DNA from: a bacterium
Lineage (GTDB): Bacteria; UBP18; UBA7526
Assembly: GCA_011049955.1 (NCBI GenBank)
Contig: DRGV01000010.1
Coordinates: 1-13,199, forward strand
DNA length: 13,199 nucleotides
Direction of reading: 5' to 3'
Shown here: positions 6,315 to 12,844 of the stretch, piece after piece
Position numbering within the stretch: the first letter of the stretch is position 1
How the letters are laid out: every line of letters begins with the position of its first letter
The notes under the pieces: model-generated
The model's input: only the letters and a program-made list of their open reading frames with translations
Database searches by the model: none
Told to the model about the DNA's origin: nothing
Translations under genes and position numbers: made by a program

Positions 6315-6745
6315 TTTTTTTCTCCCGTTTTTAAGACGGCTAAGGTGATAAAGATGGCAAAAAGAGCCGCTCCTACCTCTAAACCAATTCCAATATTGCA
6401 AAGGGGAATAATCCCGGCGCTAAAGAGATGATACGCTTTACCCTTAGGAAGAAGGTTAAGGAAGAAGAGGGAGCCAGTAAAAAGACCGAGCATAGCCAAT
6501 AACCAGAAAATAAATATACCCGAACTCTCTCCTACCGATGCTCGCTGTTTTTTAATTTCCGAAGAGGCTTTTTTGGAACCCTCAGACAGGATTAATAAGA
6601 CAAATGCACCGGCAATAATTATTCCTCCGGCAAACCCTCCACCGGGAGTAAGATGACCGTGTAAGACTATATAGATTCCGTATAAGAAGATTAGACCGCT
6701 AATTAGTCTGGCTATGGTTTTAACAATTAAAGTCATGCCTTTCAT
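6311..6745 (-). CDS. mnhB: Mrp/Mnh antiporter subunit B (MbhF-like)
   Basis: A 144-residue, four-helix membrane subunit. The family signature HGHLTPGGGFAGG is at 29-41 after a first helix containing LIFLYGIYIVL, and the C-terminal helix follows NIGIGLEVGAALFAIF. An AAGGAG site sits 10 nt before the ATG at 6745; a second in-frame ATG three codons later (MTLIVKT) is an alternative start. The loop at about 58-72 is charged (SEGSKKASSEIKKQRAS). It ends by overlapping mnhC. The 69-bp gap upstream of it holds a CACAGAT-type repeat. Confidence 0.94.
   Translation of the reverse strand: MKGMTLIVKTIARLISGLIFLYGIYIVLHGHLTPGGGFAGGIIIAGAFVLLILSEGSKKASSEIKKQRASVGESSGIFIFWLLAMLGLFTGSLFFLNLLPKGKAYHLFSAGIIPLCNIGIGLEVGAALFAIFITLAVLKTGEKK
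6322..6326 (-). promoter_or_regulatory. Ribosome binding site deciding the mnhC start
   Basis: The transcript reads GGGAG, then seven bases, then GTG at 6314, which overlaps the mnhB TGA. This supports the short mnhC over the longer frame starting with ATG at 6401. Confidence 0.75.
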
Positions 6746-6765
6746 TCGTCGCTTCGCTCCTTATG

Positions 6766-6813
6766 CACAGATTGGCACAGATGAAAAGACGCAGATGATC
6801 ACAGATATCTGTG
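6766..6813. repeat. CACAGAT-type interspersed repeat
   Basis: CACAGAT occurs at 6766-6772, 6776-6782 and 6800-6806, with a CGCAGAT variant at 6790-6796; the spacings are 10, 14 and 10 bp. The last copy is half of a perfect 14-bp palindrome, CACAGATATCTGTG (6800-6813), that ends two bases before the stop codon of the upstream gene. The word resembles short CACAGAT/ATCTGTG repeats that I know from intergenic DNA of many bacterial genomes. Confidence 0.75.
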
Positions 6814-6814
6814 T

Positions 6815-7342
6815 TTAATTCTTTCGCCCTATTTTTCTCAAAACTGCAATTACTCCCATTGCTGCGGTGAATAAGACTGCCGCTTCTCCCAGGGTATCAT
6901 ATCCCCGGAAATCCAGGATTACCGCCGCTACTAAATTGGCCGCTCCTGTCTTCTCTAAACCTAACTTAAGATAAGGTCCAGCCATTCGCATTAAAGGCTC
7001 ACCGAATGGGGGTAAAAATTTGAGAGCGCCCTTTACAGAAATCAAAAAGATGACCAAGAAGGCTAAGCCGCCTAAATAAAGGAAAATCTTTTTAGCCCCC
7101 CATTCCTCAGTAGTATCTTCTCGGGTGGTCTTTAAGATAGCCGCGATAAGGATAATCAGGGAAAGGGTCTCCACCACAATCTGAACAATGGCTAAATCTG
7201 GTGCCTGTAAGACCAAGAAGATGAGGGTGAGCCCAAACCCCACAATCCCTAAGGAGATAATTGCGGAAAGGAGGTTCCTAGATTCTAGGGCAATAATTGC
7301 TCCTAAAATCATCAAAATTAAGAGGAGATATAACTCAATCAT
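6815..7342 (-). CDS. Fused MbhD-MbhE-like membrane subunit (MrpA C-terminal region)
   Basis: A 175-residue membrane protein corresponding to the C-terminal part of MrpA, which is separate here from the NuoL-like part. Residues 1-72 are MbhD-like (DUF4040), with LQAPDLAIVQIVVET (45-59), a NuoJ-like motif. Residues 84-175 are MbhE-like, with GAANLVAAVILDFRGYDTLG (133-152) and a terminal helix. Pyrococcus Mbh encodes these as two small genes; here they are one chain. The ATG at 7342 follows the stop of the NuoL-like gene by two bases, with GAGG overlapping that stop. It probably connects the antiporter subunits to the rest of the membrane arm and lines a Na+ or H+ path. Confidence 0.88.
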   Translation of the reverse strand: MIELYLLLILMILGAIIALESRNLLSAIISLGIVGFGLTLIFLVLQAPDLAIVQIVVETLSLIILIAAILKTTREDTTEEWGAKKIFLYLGGLAFLVIFLISVKGALKFLPPFGEPLMRMAGPYLKLGLEKTGAANLVAAVILDFRGYDTLGEAAVLFTAAMGVIAVLRKIGRKN

Positions 7343-7344
7343 TC

Positions 7345-9168
7345 TTACCTCATTAAAAGGAAGAGTAGCACCACCAAACCAATTAAAATCCAGGAAAAGT
7401 AGGTGGTTAATACTCCGGTATGAATTCTTTGCAATCCTTTAGTAAAAATGAAAACAAAGTTTCTTCCCAGGTCATAAATGTCAAATAATTTCTCTTCCGC
7501 TTTTTTATAAATTACTTTAAAGAGAGCAAAATCTTTTATGGTATTGTAGAAATCAACCCCGGTAACCCGAACTTCCGCAGGCAATACTTCGCCACCAACA
7601 TAGGAAGCATCCTCTCGCAGGGACTTCCTGAGATTACCCAGCCAGTAAATAATTGCTCCAATAGCCAGACCAATAATAATCAGCAGGGTAGCTAAGCCCG
7701 GGGACCAGACTCCCAGGAAAGAGACTCCCGGAACAACGGGTAGGATAAAGATCTTCAGGGCGGTACGGTAAGCAAAGACTCCAAAGATTACACAGAGTCC
7801 GGCCAATATTCCCATGGGCAGCCACATTGTCCAGGAAACTTCCTTGACTCGCTTGCGGGCTAATTCCTTAGCTCGTTGGCCTAAAAATATAGCATATATT
7901 AACTTCATAAAGCTTGCTAGGGTAAGAGCCGAGCCAAACATAGCAGCTATCAGCCATATAATCCACAGCCTGGCCCCTAATCCCTGGCCAGCCCCGACCT
8001 CTATTACGCCCTGATAGATCATCCATTTACTCACAAATCCATTGAAAGGAGGAATCCCAGAGATGGAAAGGGCGGCGATTAAAAAGGTGACGAAGGTAAT
8101 GGGCATTACCCGGGCTAAACCGCCCAGTTTATCTAAATCACTGGTTCCCACTCTTTTCTCTACCGCTCCCCCGGCAAGAAAAAGACCTTGTTTATAAATG
8201 ACGTTATTTAGCATATGGAATAAACCACCAGCAATGCCTATCGGGTTTCCTGTCCCGATACCCAAAACCATATAGCCAACCTGGGATACCGCATGATAGC
8301 CCAGGAGTCTCTTCAAATCGTGCTGGACCAGAGCCATCATTACCGCGGCAATTATGGTTACCGCCCCCACAATTAAAAGAACCAGACCCATAGCCTGATT
8401 CATTACAAAGAGATTAAGGCTAATTCTGGCTAATAGATAGATCCCTAATAACTTATCTAAAGAAGCAGGTAGAAAGGCAGTTACTGACAGGGGAGCAGTC
8501 TCAGCCATATCCGGAATCCAGGTGTGGAAAGGCATTGCCCCGGCCTTGGCAAAGGAGGCAATGGCTAAACAGAGATAGGCTGCTATCGCCACCCCACCGA
8601 CAAGAGGGATGCTTATTCCGTCCATAGGCAGGGAAAAGATACTCGTTTCCGGACCGGCCTTTAGCCAGATAAGAATAATGCCTAAGAGCATTAAGGCATC
8701 AGAGCCGCCGACAATGATGAAAGCCTTTTTGGCCGCTGGCAAGGCTCGCTGTCCGCCAATACCAATTAAAAGATATAGAGTTAAACCTAAGAATCCCCAG
8801 AAGACTAAAAGAAGAATTAAGTTATTGGCTAAAACTACCCCAGAGGAAGCGCCAATCGTCCATAAAAGATAAGTATAGTATTCTCTCAAACGGTTTTTAC
8901 CCGCCATATATTTTAAGGAATAGAGAGTAATTAAGAAACCGAAGAGACCGATGGCGAGCAGAACAAAGCTACTCAGAGAATCAAACCTAAAATAGCCGGT
9001 AGTCGGTAATCGGTCAGGAGCAATTTTGCCAAAAAAGAACCAGACAGTTAACCCAAAAGTGAGGAGAGAACCGATTATGACTAAAGTCTCTCTAACCTTT
9101 TTGGGAGTGAGCAAACAGAAAATCCCTATAATAAAAGGTAAGATTATGGGGTAAAGAAGGATGTTCAC
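7345..9168 (-). CDS. NuoL/MrpA-like antiporter subunit lacking the usual TM5 glutamate
   Basis: A 607-residue polytopic membrane protein (about 15-16 helices) of the NuoL/HyfB/MrpA family. Lys208 in FAKAGAMPFHTWIPDM and Lys239 in PASLDKLLGIYLLAR match pump lysines. However, the TM5 position that is Glu in NuoL (WEGVGL) and MrpD is Gly125 here (FWGFLGLTLYLLIG). The C-terminus after about residue 510 has YVGGEVLPAEV and an amphipathic region before a last helix, like the lateral helix of NuoL. It is co-transcribed with the fused DE gene after two bases. The start is GTG at 9168 with GGAGG six bases upstream. Having this as well as MnhD means two antiporter-like subunits, as in Mbx-type complexes. 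Whether it pumps is uncertain because of Gly125. Confidence 0.9.
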   Translation of the reverse strand: MNILLYPIILPFIIGIFCLLTPKKVRETLVIIGSLLTFGLTVWFFFGKIAPDRLPTTGYFRFDSLSSFVLLAIGLFGFLITLYSLKYMAGKNRLREYYTYLLWTIGASSGVVLANNLILLLVFWGFLGLTLYLLIGIGGQRALPAAKKAFIIVGGSDALMLLGIILIWLKAGPETSIFSLPMDGISIPLVGGVAIAAYLCLAIASFAKAGAMPFHTWIPDMAETAPLSVTAFLPASLDKLLGIYLLARISLNLFVMNQAMGLVLLIVGAVTIIAAVMMALVQHDLKRLLGYHAVSQVGYMVLGIGTGNPIGIAGGLFHMLNNVIYKQGLFLAGGAVEKRVGTSDLDKLGGLARVMPITFVTFLIAALSISGIPPFNGFVSKWMIYQGVIEVGAGQGLGARLWIIWLIAAMFGSALTLASFMKLIYAIFLGQRAKELARKRVKEVSWTMWLPMGILAGLCVIFGVFAYRTALKIFILPVVPGVSFLGVWSPGLATLLIIIGLAIGAIIYWLGNLRKSLREDASYVGGEVLPAEVRVTGVDFYNTIKDFALFKVIYKKAEEKLFDIYDLGRNFVFIFTKGLQRIHTGVLTTYFSWILIGLVVLLFLLMR

Positions 9169-9174
9169 CCTGCC

Positions 9175-9179
9175 CCTCC
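9175..9179 (-). promoter_or_regulatory. Ribosome binding site for the GTG start of the NuoL-like gene
   Basis: GGAGG lies six bases upstream of GTG at 9168. The first residues (MNILLYPIILPF) are the expected hydrophobic N-terminus, so the site supports this start. Confidence 0.75.
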
Positions 9180-9192
9180 TCTCTTTGTAATG

Positions 9193-9277
9193 CCAAGTCT
9201 ATATTTTAGTTTTGCTAAATTGCCCTCGCCTTTCCTTTTATTGCTTTCGCCAAAATCTTTTATGCAAAACTTGGTTT
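9193..9277. other. Intergenic hairpin candidate between the large-subunit and NuoL-like genes
   Basis: This lies in a 129-bp gap (9169-9297). CCAAGT and a nearby TTTTGC (from about 9193 to 9220) together match the complement of GCAAAACTTGG (about 9264-9274), with about 11 extra bases splitting the left arm. The gap is AT-rich on the left and has no tandem words like the other gaps. It may be an mRNA processing or stability structure between the hydrogenase core and the antiporter genes; I cannot identify a promoter in it. Confidence 0.35.
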
Positions 9278-9297
9278 TAGGAAGAGCGGGGTTCATT

Positions 9298-10515
9298 TTA
9301 ATATGCCTTTAATTTACCTTCCAGGGGTAGGCCGAGCTCTCGGGCTACTTTCTTTGTCTTCTCCTGGGAAAGCCTGATCAAATCCTCTCCAGTAAGGGTC
9401 TTCTTTCCACTATTTCTATCAATGGCGGTTGTTCTTTCCGTACAACAATAGCAGGGGTCCACGGCAGCTAAGATGATGGTAGCATCAGACACCGTTCCTC
9501 CAACTACCGAGGTCTTATTTGTGGGAACATTCATATAACTGGGGGCTCTTACCTTATAGCGAACCGGCCGATTGGTTCCATCGCTGCGCACATAATGGAA
9601 GACTTCTCCTCTTGGTGCTTCATAGTGACCAATTCCTTCACCGGGAGGTATTTCTTTTACCTTAGCATCTATTTCCCCCTTTACTTTTTTCAATCTTTTC
9701 AGGCACTGCTTAATGATTTTTACCGATTCATACATCTCCAGAACTCTGACCACTAACTTGGCAAAGACATCTCCCTCTTCCTGGGTAATGACATTCCATT
9801 CCACTAAGCCATAAGCAGCGTGGGGATGGTCTCTTCGCACATCAATGGCTACCCCGGAGGCTCGGGCAGTGGGGCCAAGAGCACCATAGTTATAAATATC
9901 CTTTTTGGTGAGAATTCCTATTCCTTTGGTCCGGGCATGGATTACCGGGTCATCAATTACTACTCCTTTAAACATATCCAAAACAGGGACTAAATCATCC
10001 ACTGCTTTTTCAATAGCGGGAATATCGCTTTCCTCAATGTCCCTTCTTACTCCACCCACTTTCATCATGGCATAATGGTTACGATTTCCGCTTATCTGTT
10101 CAAAAATATCGAGAATTGGCTCGCGATAGCGCCAGGCCCACATCCAGACCGTATTGTAACCGATAAAATGACCGGCAAGTCCCAGCCAGAGGAGATGGGA
10201 ATGGATTCTTTCTAATTCTCCGATAAGGGAGCGGATATAAAGGGCTCTTTCGGGTACCGCTATCCCTCCAATATCCTCTATTGCCTGGACACTGGCAATG
10301 GGGTGCGAGGTAGAGCAGATGCCACAGATGCGCTCAACCAGAAAGATAATTTGATCATAAGTCTTGGACTCGGCTAACTTCTCGATCCCCCGGTGGTTAT
10401 AACCAAGTTCGATATCTAAATCTACTACCTTCTCCCCCTCTACATGCAGGCGGAAGAACTCCGGCTCTTCCTGAAGGGGATGATAGGGTCCAATGGGGAT
10501 AATCGTCTTAGCCAC
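9298..10515 (-). CDS. mbhL: [NiFe] hydrogenase large (catalytic) subunit, group 4
   Basis: The NuoD-like subunit that holds the NiFe site and reduces protons to H2. Of its 405 residues, the N-terminal nickel motif is RICGICSTSH (Cys64, Cys67) and the C-terminal motif is DPCYCC (Cys355, Cys358). All four Ni-binding cysteines are present, so this is a true hydrogenase rather than a Complex I, Mbx or Ehr relative that has lost them. By analogy with HycE, processing should follow Arg361 in CTER and remove 44 residues, matching the hycI gene in the same cluster. YNHRGIEKLAE (39-49) is a conserved group 4/NuoD segment. The start is GTG at 10515, overlapping the NuoC-like gene by 8 nt, with GAGGAG eight bases upstream. 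It most resembles Mbh/Ech-type enzymes. Confidence 0.97.
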   Translation of the reverse strand: MAKTIIPIGPYHPLQEEPEFFRLHVEGEKVVDLDIELGYNHRGIEKLAESKTYDQIIFLVERICGICSTSHPIASVQAIEDIGGIAVPERALYIRSLIGELERIHSHLLWLGLAGHFIGYNTVWMWAWRYREPILDIFEQISGNRNHYAMMKVGGVRRDIEESDIPAIEKAVDDLVPVLDMFKGVVIDDPVIHARTKGIGILTKKDIYNYGALGPTARASGVAIDVRRDHPHAAYGLVEWNVITQEEGDVFAKLVVRVLEMYESVKIIKQCLKRLKKVKGEIDAKVKEIPPGEGIGHYEAPRGEVFHYVRSDGTNRPVRYKVRAPSYMNVPTNKTSVVGGTVSDATIILAAVDPCYCCTERTTAIDRNSGKKTLTGEDLIRLSQEKTKKVARELGLPLEGKLKAY

Positions 10516-10948
10516 GGTAATCTCTCCTCAAAGGATATTTATTCTCTGGCCAATCCTCAGCCATGAGCAACTTTTTTAGATTGGGATGATTACGGAAATT
10601 TACTCCCAAAAGTTCGTGAATCTCCCTTTCAATCCACTCTGCTCCCCTAATAATGGAAGTTAAGGATTCAATCTCCGGATTTTTCCTATTCAAGCGGGTA
10701 CGGAGACTTATTATCTTGCCTAATCTATCAAAGACAAAATGGTAAAGGATTTCAATATGTTCGGGAGTGTCCACTCCTGAGGCTGTGATAAATCTTGCTT
10801 TTAAATCTCTAAAAATGAAACTGGCGGCCGGAGGAATGTCTGCGGGTTTTAAATCAATATAGGCTCGCCTGGGAGATTTCTCGTAGACCTTCAAAATCTT
10901 TTCCGAAAGCCTATCTTTTATTTCTTTAAGCACGCCTTCTTTTACCAT
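10508..10948 (-). CDS. mbhK: Hydrogenase NuoC-like subunit
   Basis: A 146-residue soluble subunit equivalent to MbhK/EchD and to the 30-kDa subunit of Complex I. It stabilises the contact between the large subunit and the Fe-S subunits and carries no cofactor. The family signature EWIEREIHELLGV (104-116) is followed by FRNHPNLKKLLMAEDW (118-133) and ends with PLRRDY. The N-terminal half is a more variable alpha/beta fold. The ATG at 10948 lies one base after the stop of the NuoB-like gene, and the end overlaps the large-subunit start. Keeping it separate from NuoD is the arrangement of Mbh and Ech, unlike the fused HycE/HyfG. Confidence 0.94.
   Translation of the reverse strand: MVKEGVLKEIKDRLSEKILKVYEKSPRRAYIDLKPADIPPAASFIFRDLKARFITASGVDTPEHIEILYHFVFDRLGKIISLRTRLNRKNPEIESLTSIIRGAEWIEREIHELLGVNFRNHPNLKKLLMAEDWPENKYPLRRDYRG
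10524..10529 (-). promoter_or_regulatory. Ribosome binding site for the GTG start of the large subunit
   Basis: GAGGAG lies inside the end of the upstream NuoC-like gene, eight bases before the GTG at 10515. It supports translational coupling of the two genes through the 8-nt overlap. Confidence 0.75.
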
Positions 10949-10949
10949 A

Positions 10950-11372
10950 TTATTTTCCTTTTAATTTATTTAGTAGTTTCACTATGCCCATAATCATTGC
11001 TTCTGGCTTAGGAGGACATCCGGGAATATAGGCATCCACGGGAATGTATCTGTCAACTGGCTGAGGCGCATTATAACTTCCCTTAAATATTCCCTGACCG
11101 AGGGCACAGGAACCGATTGCTACTACCAGACAGGGCTTGGGAGCCTGTTCATAAAGTCTCTTCAGCCGGGGGGCGACCTTGCGGGTGACCACTCCGGTGA
11201 CTAAAAGGACGTCAGCATGGCGGATGCTTCCCACAAGGAGTATTCCAAACCTCTCTAAATCAAAGCGAGGGGTGAGGAGATCGAGGATTTCGATATCGCA
11301 GTTGTTGCAGGATCCGGTAGATAGATGAAAGACCCAGGGAGATTTAGTTAAGGCCTTCAGTTTTATTCCCAT
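10950..11372 (-). CDS. mbhJ: Hydrogenase small subunit, NuoB-like, one [4Fe-4S] cluster
   Basis: This subunit holds the proximal [4Fe-4S] cluster next to the NiFe site. In 140 residues the four ligands are visible: Cys22 and Cys25 (GSCNNCDIE), Cys89 (AIGSCALGQG) and Cys119 (PGCPPKPE). Cys81 is an additional, probably non-ligand, cysteine. VLLVTGVVTRKVAP (55-68) and the GCPP loop are standard for the family. There is no signal peptide, so the catalytic arm faces the cytoplasm. It begins one base after the stop of the membrane-anchor gene. The size matches MbhJ and EchC, which lack the additional clusters of group 1-3 small subunits. Confidence 0.95.
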   Translation of the reverse strand: MGIKLKALTKSPWVFHLSTGSCNNCDIEILDLLTPRFDLERFGILLVGSIRHADVLLVTGVVTRKVAPRLKRLYEQAPKPCLVVAIGSCALGQGIFKGSYNAPQPVDRYIPVDAYIPGCPPKPEAMIMGIVKLLNKLKGK

Positions 11373-11373
11373 T

Positions 11374-12297
11374 TTACAGTCCTAAGAAAGCAAGGATTAT
11401 CCCTAATACTGCCAGTGCGGTCATCGGCCCCCAGAAGAACTTCATTGCCTGGTCAATACGCACCCGGGGAGCAGTGTTCCGGATTAGAATAATAATTACC
11501 AATAAGAGAACATATTTTAGTATTCCCCAGAGAATATGCCAGCCAGAGAAGGTGATTCCGCCCATAAAGAGAATTACTAAAAATATGGGGAGGACAAAGA
11601 GCATCATTGCCCGGGTCATTTTATAAATGGCTAAGGGGACCCCGGAATATTCAATATAGGTTCCAGTCATTATCTCCGTCTCCGCCTCAGGAATATCAAA
11701 AGGGACTAAGGTTAATTTTGCCTGCATGCAGAGAATAGCGACTAAAAACCCAATTATTCCAGAGAGAGAACCTACAGCAATTCCATTATTTAATTGATAA
11801 ATTAATATCTCTCCTAACTTAATCTTCATTCCCGCCTGAATCACCGGGATAAAAGTGACCAGGACAAAGGGAAGTTCATAAGCTAAGATTAATTTCATTT
11901 CCCTGTTTGCTCCTAAGGAAGCAAGGGGATTGCGGGAGGCAAATCCTCCCATTATTACGGCTAAGGGAGGAATGATTAAGAGATAGAGGATGACGATTAA
12001 ATCGCCTAAGAAAGTTGTATTTGGGGAAATAATTGTTCTCCAGAGTAAAGTAGAGACAATAGTAACTGCGGCCAGGGCAAAGAGAGGAGAGAGAAGGAAA
12101 GTCAGTCTTGAGCTCCCTTTAGGGACTATGGTTTCTTTCCCCATCAACTTCATCATATCATATAGAGGCTGGAGAAGAGGAGGACCCTTTCGCCATTGTA
12201 CCCGGGCGGTAACTTTTCTATCTATCCAGGAGGCCAAAAGCCCAACTACTGCGGTAAAGATAAAGCCGGGGAAGATTAGAAAATAGAATATGGCCAT
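11374..12297 (-). CDS. mbhM: Hydrogenase membrane anchor, NuoH/HyfC-like
   Basis: A 307-residue, eight-helix membrane subunit that anchors the catalytic arm and links it to the ion-translocating helices. Conserved segments are DRKVTARVQWRKGPP (26-40), QPLYDMMKLMGKE (43-55), GANREMKLILAYELP (129-143) and PFDIPEAETEIMTG with EYSG (199-219), matching the cytoplasmic loops that form the interface to NuoB and NuoD in this family. It starts two bases after the polyferredoxin stop and is followed by the NuoB-like gene after one base. The order MbhM-J-K-L places the catalytic core first in the transcript, whereas Pyrococcus places it after the antiporter genes. Confidence 0.95.
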   Translation of the reverse strand: MAIFYFLIFPGFIFTAVVGLLASWIDRKVTARVQWRKGPPLLQPLYDMMKLMGKETIVPKGSSRLTFLLSPLFALAAVTIVSTLLWRTIISPNTTFLGDLIVILYLLIIPPLAVIMGGFASRNPLASLGANREMKLILAYELPFVLVTFIPVIQAGMKIKLGEILIYQLNNGIAVGSLSGIIGFLVAILCMQAKLTLVPFDIPEAETEIMTGTYIEYSGVPLAIYKMTRAMMLFVLPIFLVILFMGGITFSGWHILWGILKYVLLLVIIILIRNTAPRVRIDQAMKFFWGPMTALAVLGIILAFLGL

Positions 12298-12299
12298 CT

Positions 12300-12782
12300 C
12301 TATTCCTTCTTTTGCCAGGATGTAGTTAGATGGACGAGGAGTTTCTCGCCCACCAGATATTTATTTGCTTTCTTTGCCTTTCTAAATTCTCCATATTTTA
12401 AAGCTCCATAGGGACAGCTCGGGAGACATACTGGCTTCTTTCCGTTTGCCCTATCGATACAGAAGTCACACTTTGAGACCAGGTAGGGAATGACCTCAGG
12501 GTATATAGTCCCAAAGGGGCAGGCTAAAGAACAAGAGCCACAGGCGATACAGAGTAGATTGCTTCTCTTCAAGGCCCCATCACTCTCCTTCTCTAGGGCT
12601 TCCTGTGGGCAAGAGATAATACAGGGGGCCTCCTCACACTGGCGACAAACCAGAGCAAAGTTTGCTACTTCCCTTATAGAATCTATTCCTCTATTTTTAG
12701 GATGATAGAAGTAACTGCAATCAACGACGCACTTCGGACATTTACTACAAATGTCGAGATCAACGAATAATCTCTTTTTCAT
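12300..12782 (-). CDS. Four-cluster ferredoxin, HycB/HydN/CooF type
   Basis: A 160-residue cytoplasmic electron carrier with 16 motif cysteines for four [4Fe-4S] clusters: Cys12/15/18/22, Cys46/49/54/58, Cys78/81/84/88 and Cys105/108/119/123. The last motif has the wider spacing typical of HycB-like proteins. Clusters arranged this way usually carry electrons between a soluble oxidoreductase and a partner enzyme. Here it lies between a flavoprotein gene and the membrane hydrogenase core, so it probably connects them. The ATG at 12782 follows GAGGAAAG. The first 38 codons are repeated in inverted orientation at 13082-13199, which is a contig-end artefact rather than a second gene. The natural partner enzyme is not proven from sequence. 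Confidence 0.93.
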   Translation of the reverse strand: MKKRLFVDLDICSKCPKCVVDCSYFYHPKNRGIDSIREVANFALVCRQCEEAPCIISCPQEALEKESDGALKRSNLLCIACGSCSLACPFGTIYPEVIPYLVSKCDFCIDRANGKKPVCLPSCPYGALKYGEFRKAKKANKYLVGEKLLVHLTTSWQKKE

Positions 12783-12788
12783 CTTTCC
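12671..12788. repeat. Inner partner of the right foldback
   Basis: This is genuine sequence: the first 38 codons of the polyferredoxin gene plus its upstream bases. It is the exact reverse complement of 13082-13199. Pairing fails at 12789/13081. Confidence 0.9.
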
Positions 12789-12794
12789 TCTTTC

Positions 12795-12844
12795 TAAACG
12801 CGGATACTCAACCCCTTCACCCCTTTACCATACATCTGCGTTTA
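12795..12844. other. Spacer with octamer words inside a 7-bp inverted repeat
   Basis: TAAACGC (12795-12801) and GCGTTTA (12838-12844) are perfect complements bracketing the gap between the flavoprotein stop and the polyferredoxin start. Inside are three octamers, TACTCAAC, CCCTTCAC and CCCTTTAC (12805-12828), in the same 8-bp rhythm as the other gaps. The right arm includes the flavoprotein stop codon. The transcript could form a stem-loop just upstream of the polyferredoxin ribosome binding site. Confidence 0.5.

Noticed and set aside
6312..6401. Longer mnhC starting with ATG at 6401
   Set aside because: The extra 29 residues are hydrophilic, overlap mnhB in another frame and lack family similarity; the GTG at 6314 has a good ribosome site and a GTGA overlap.
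9195..9225. Internal promoter before the NuoL-like gene
   Set aside because: TATAGA-like and TTGGCA-like words are in the wrong order and spacing for a sigma-70 promoter on the minus strand.
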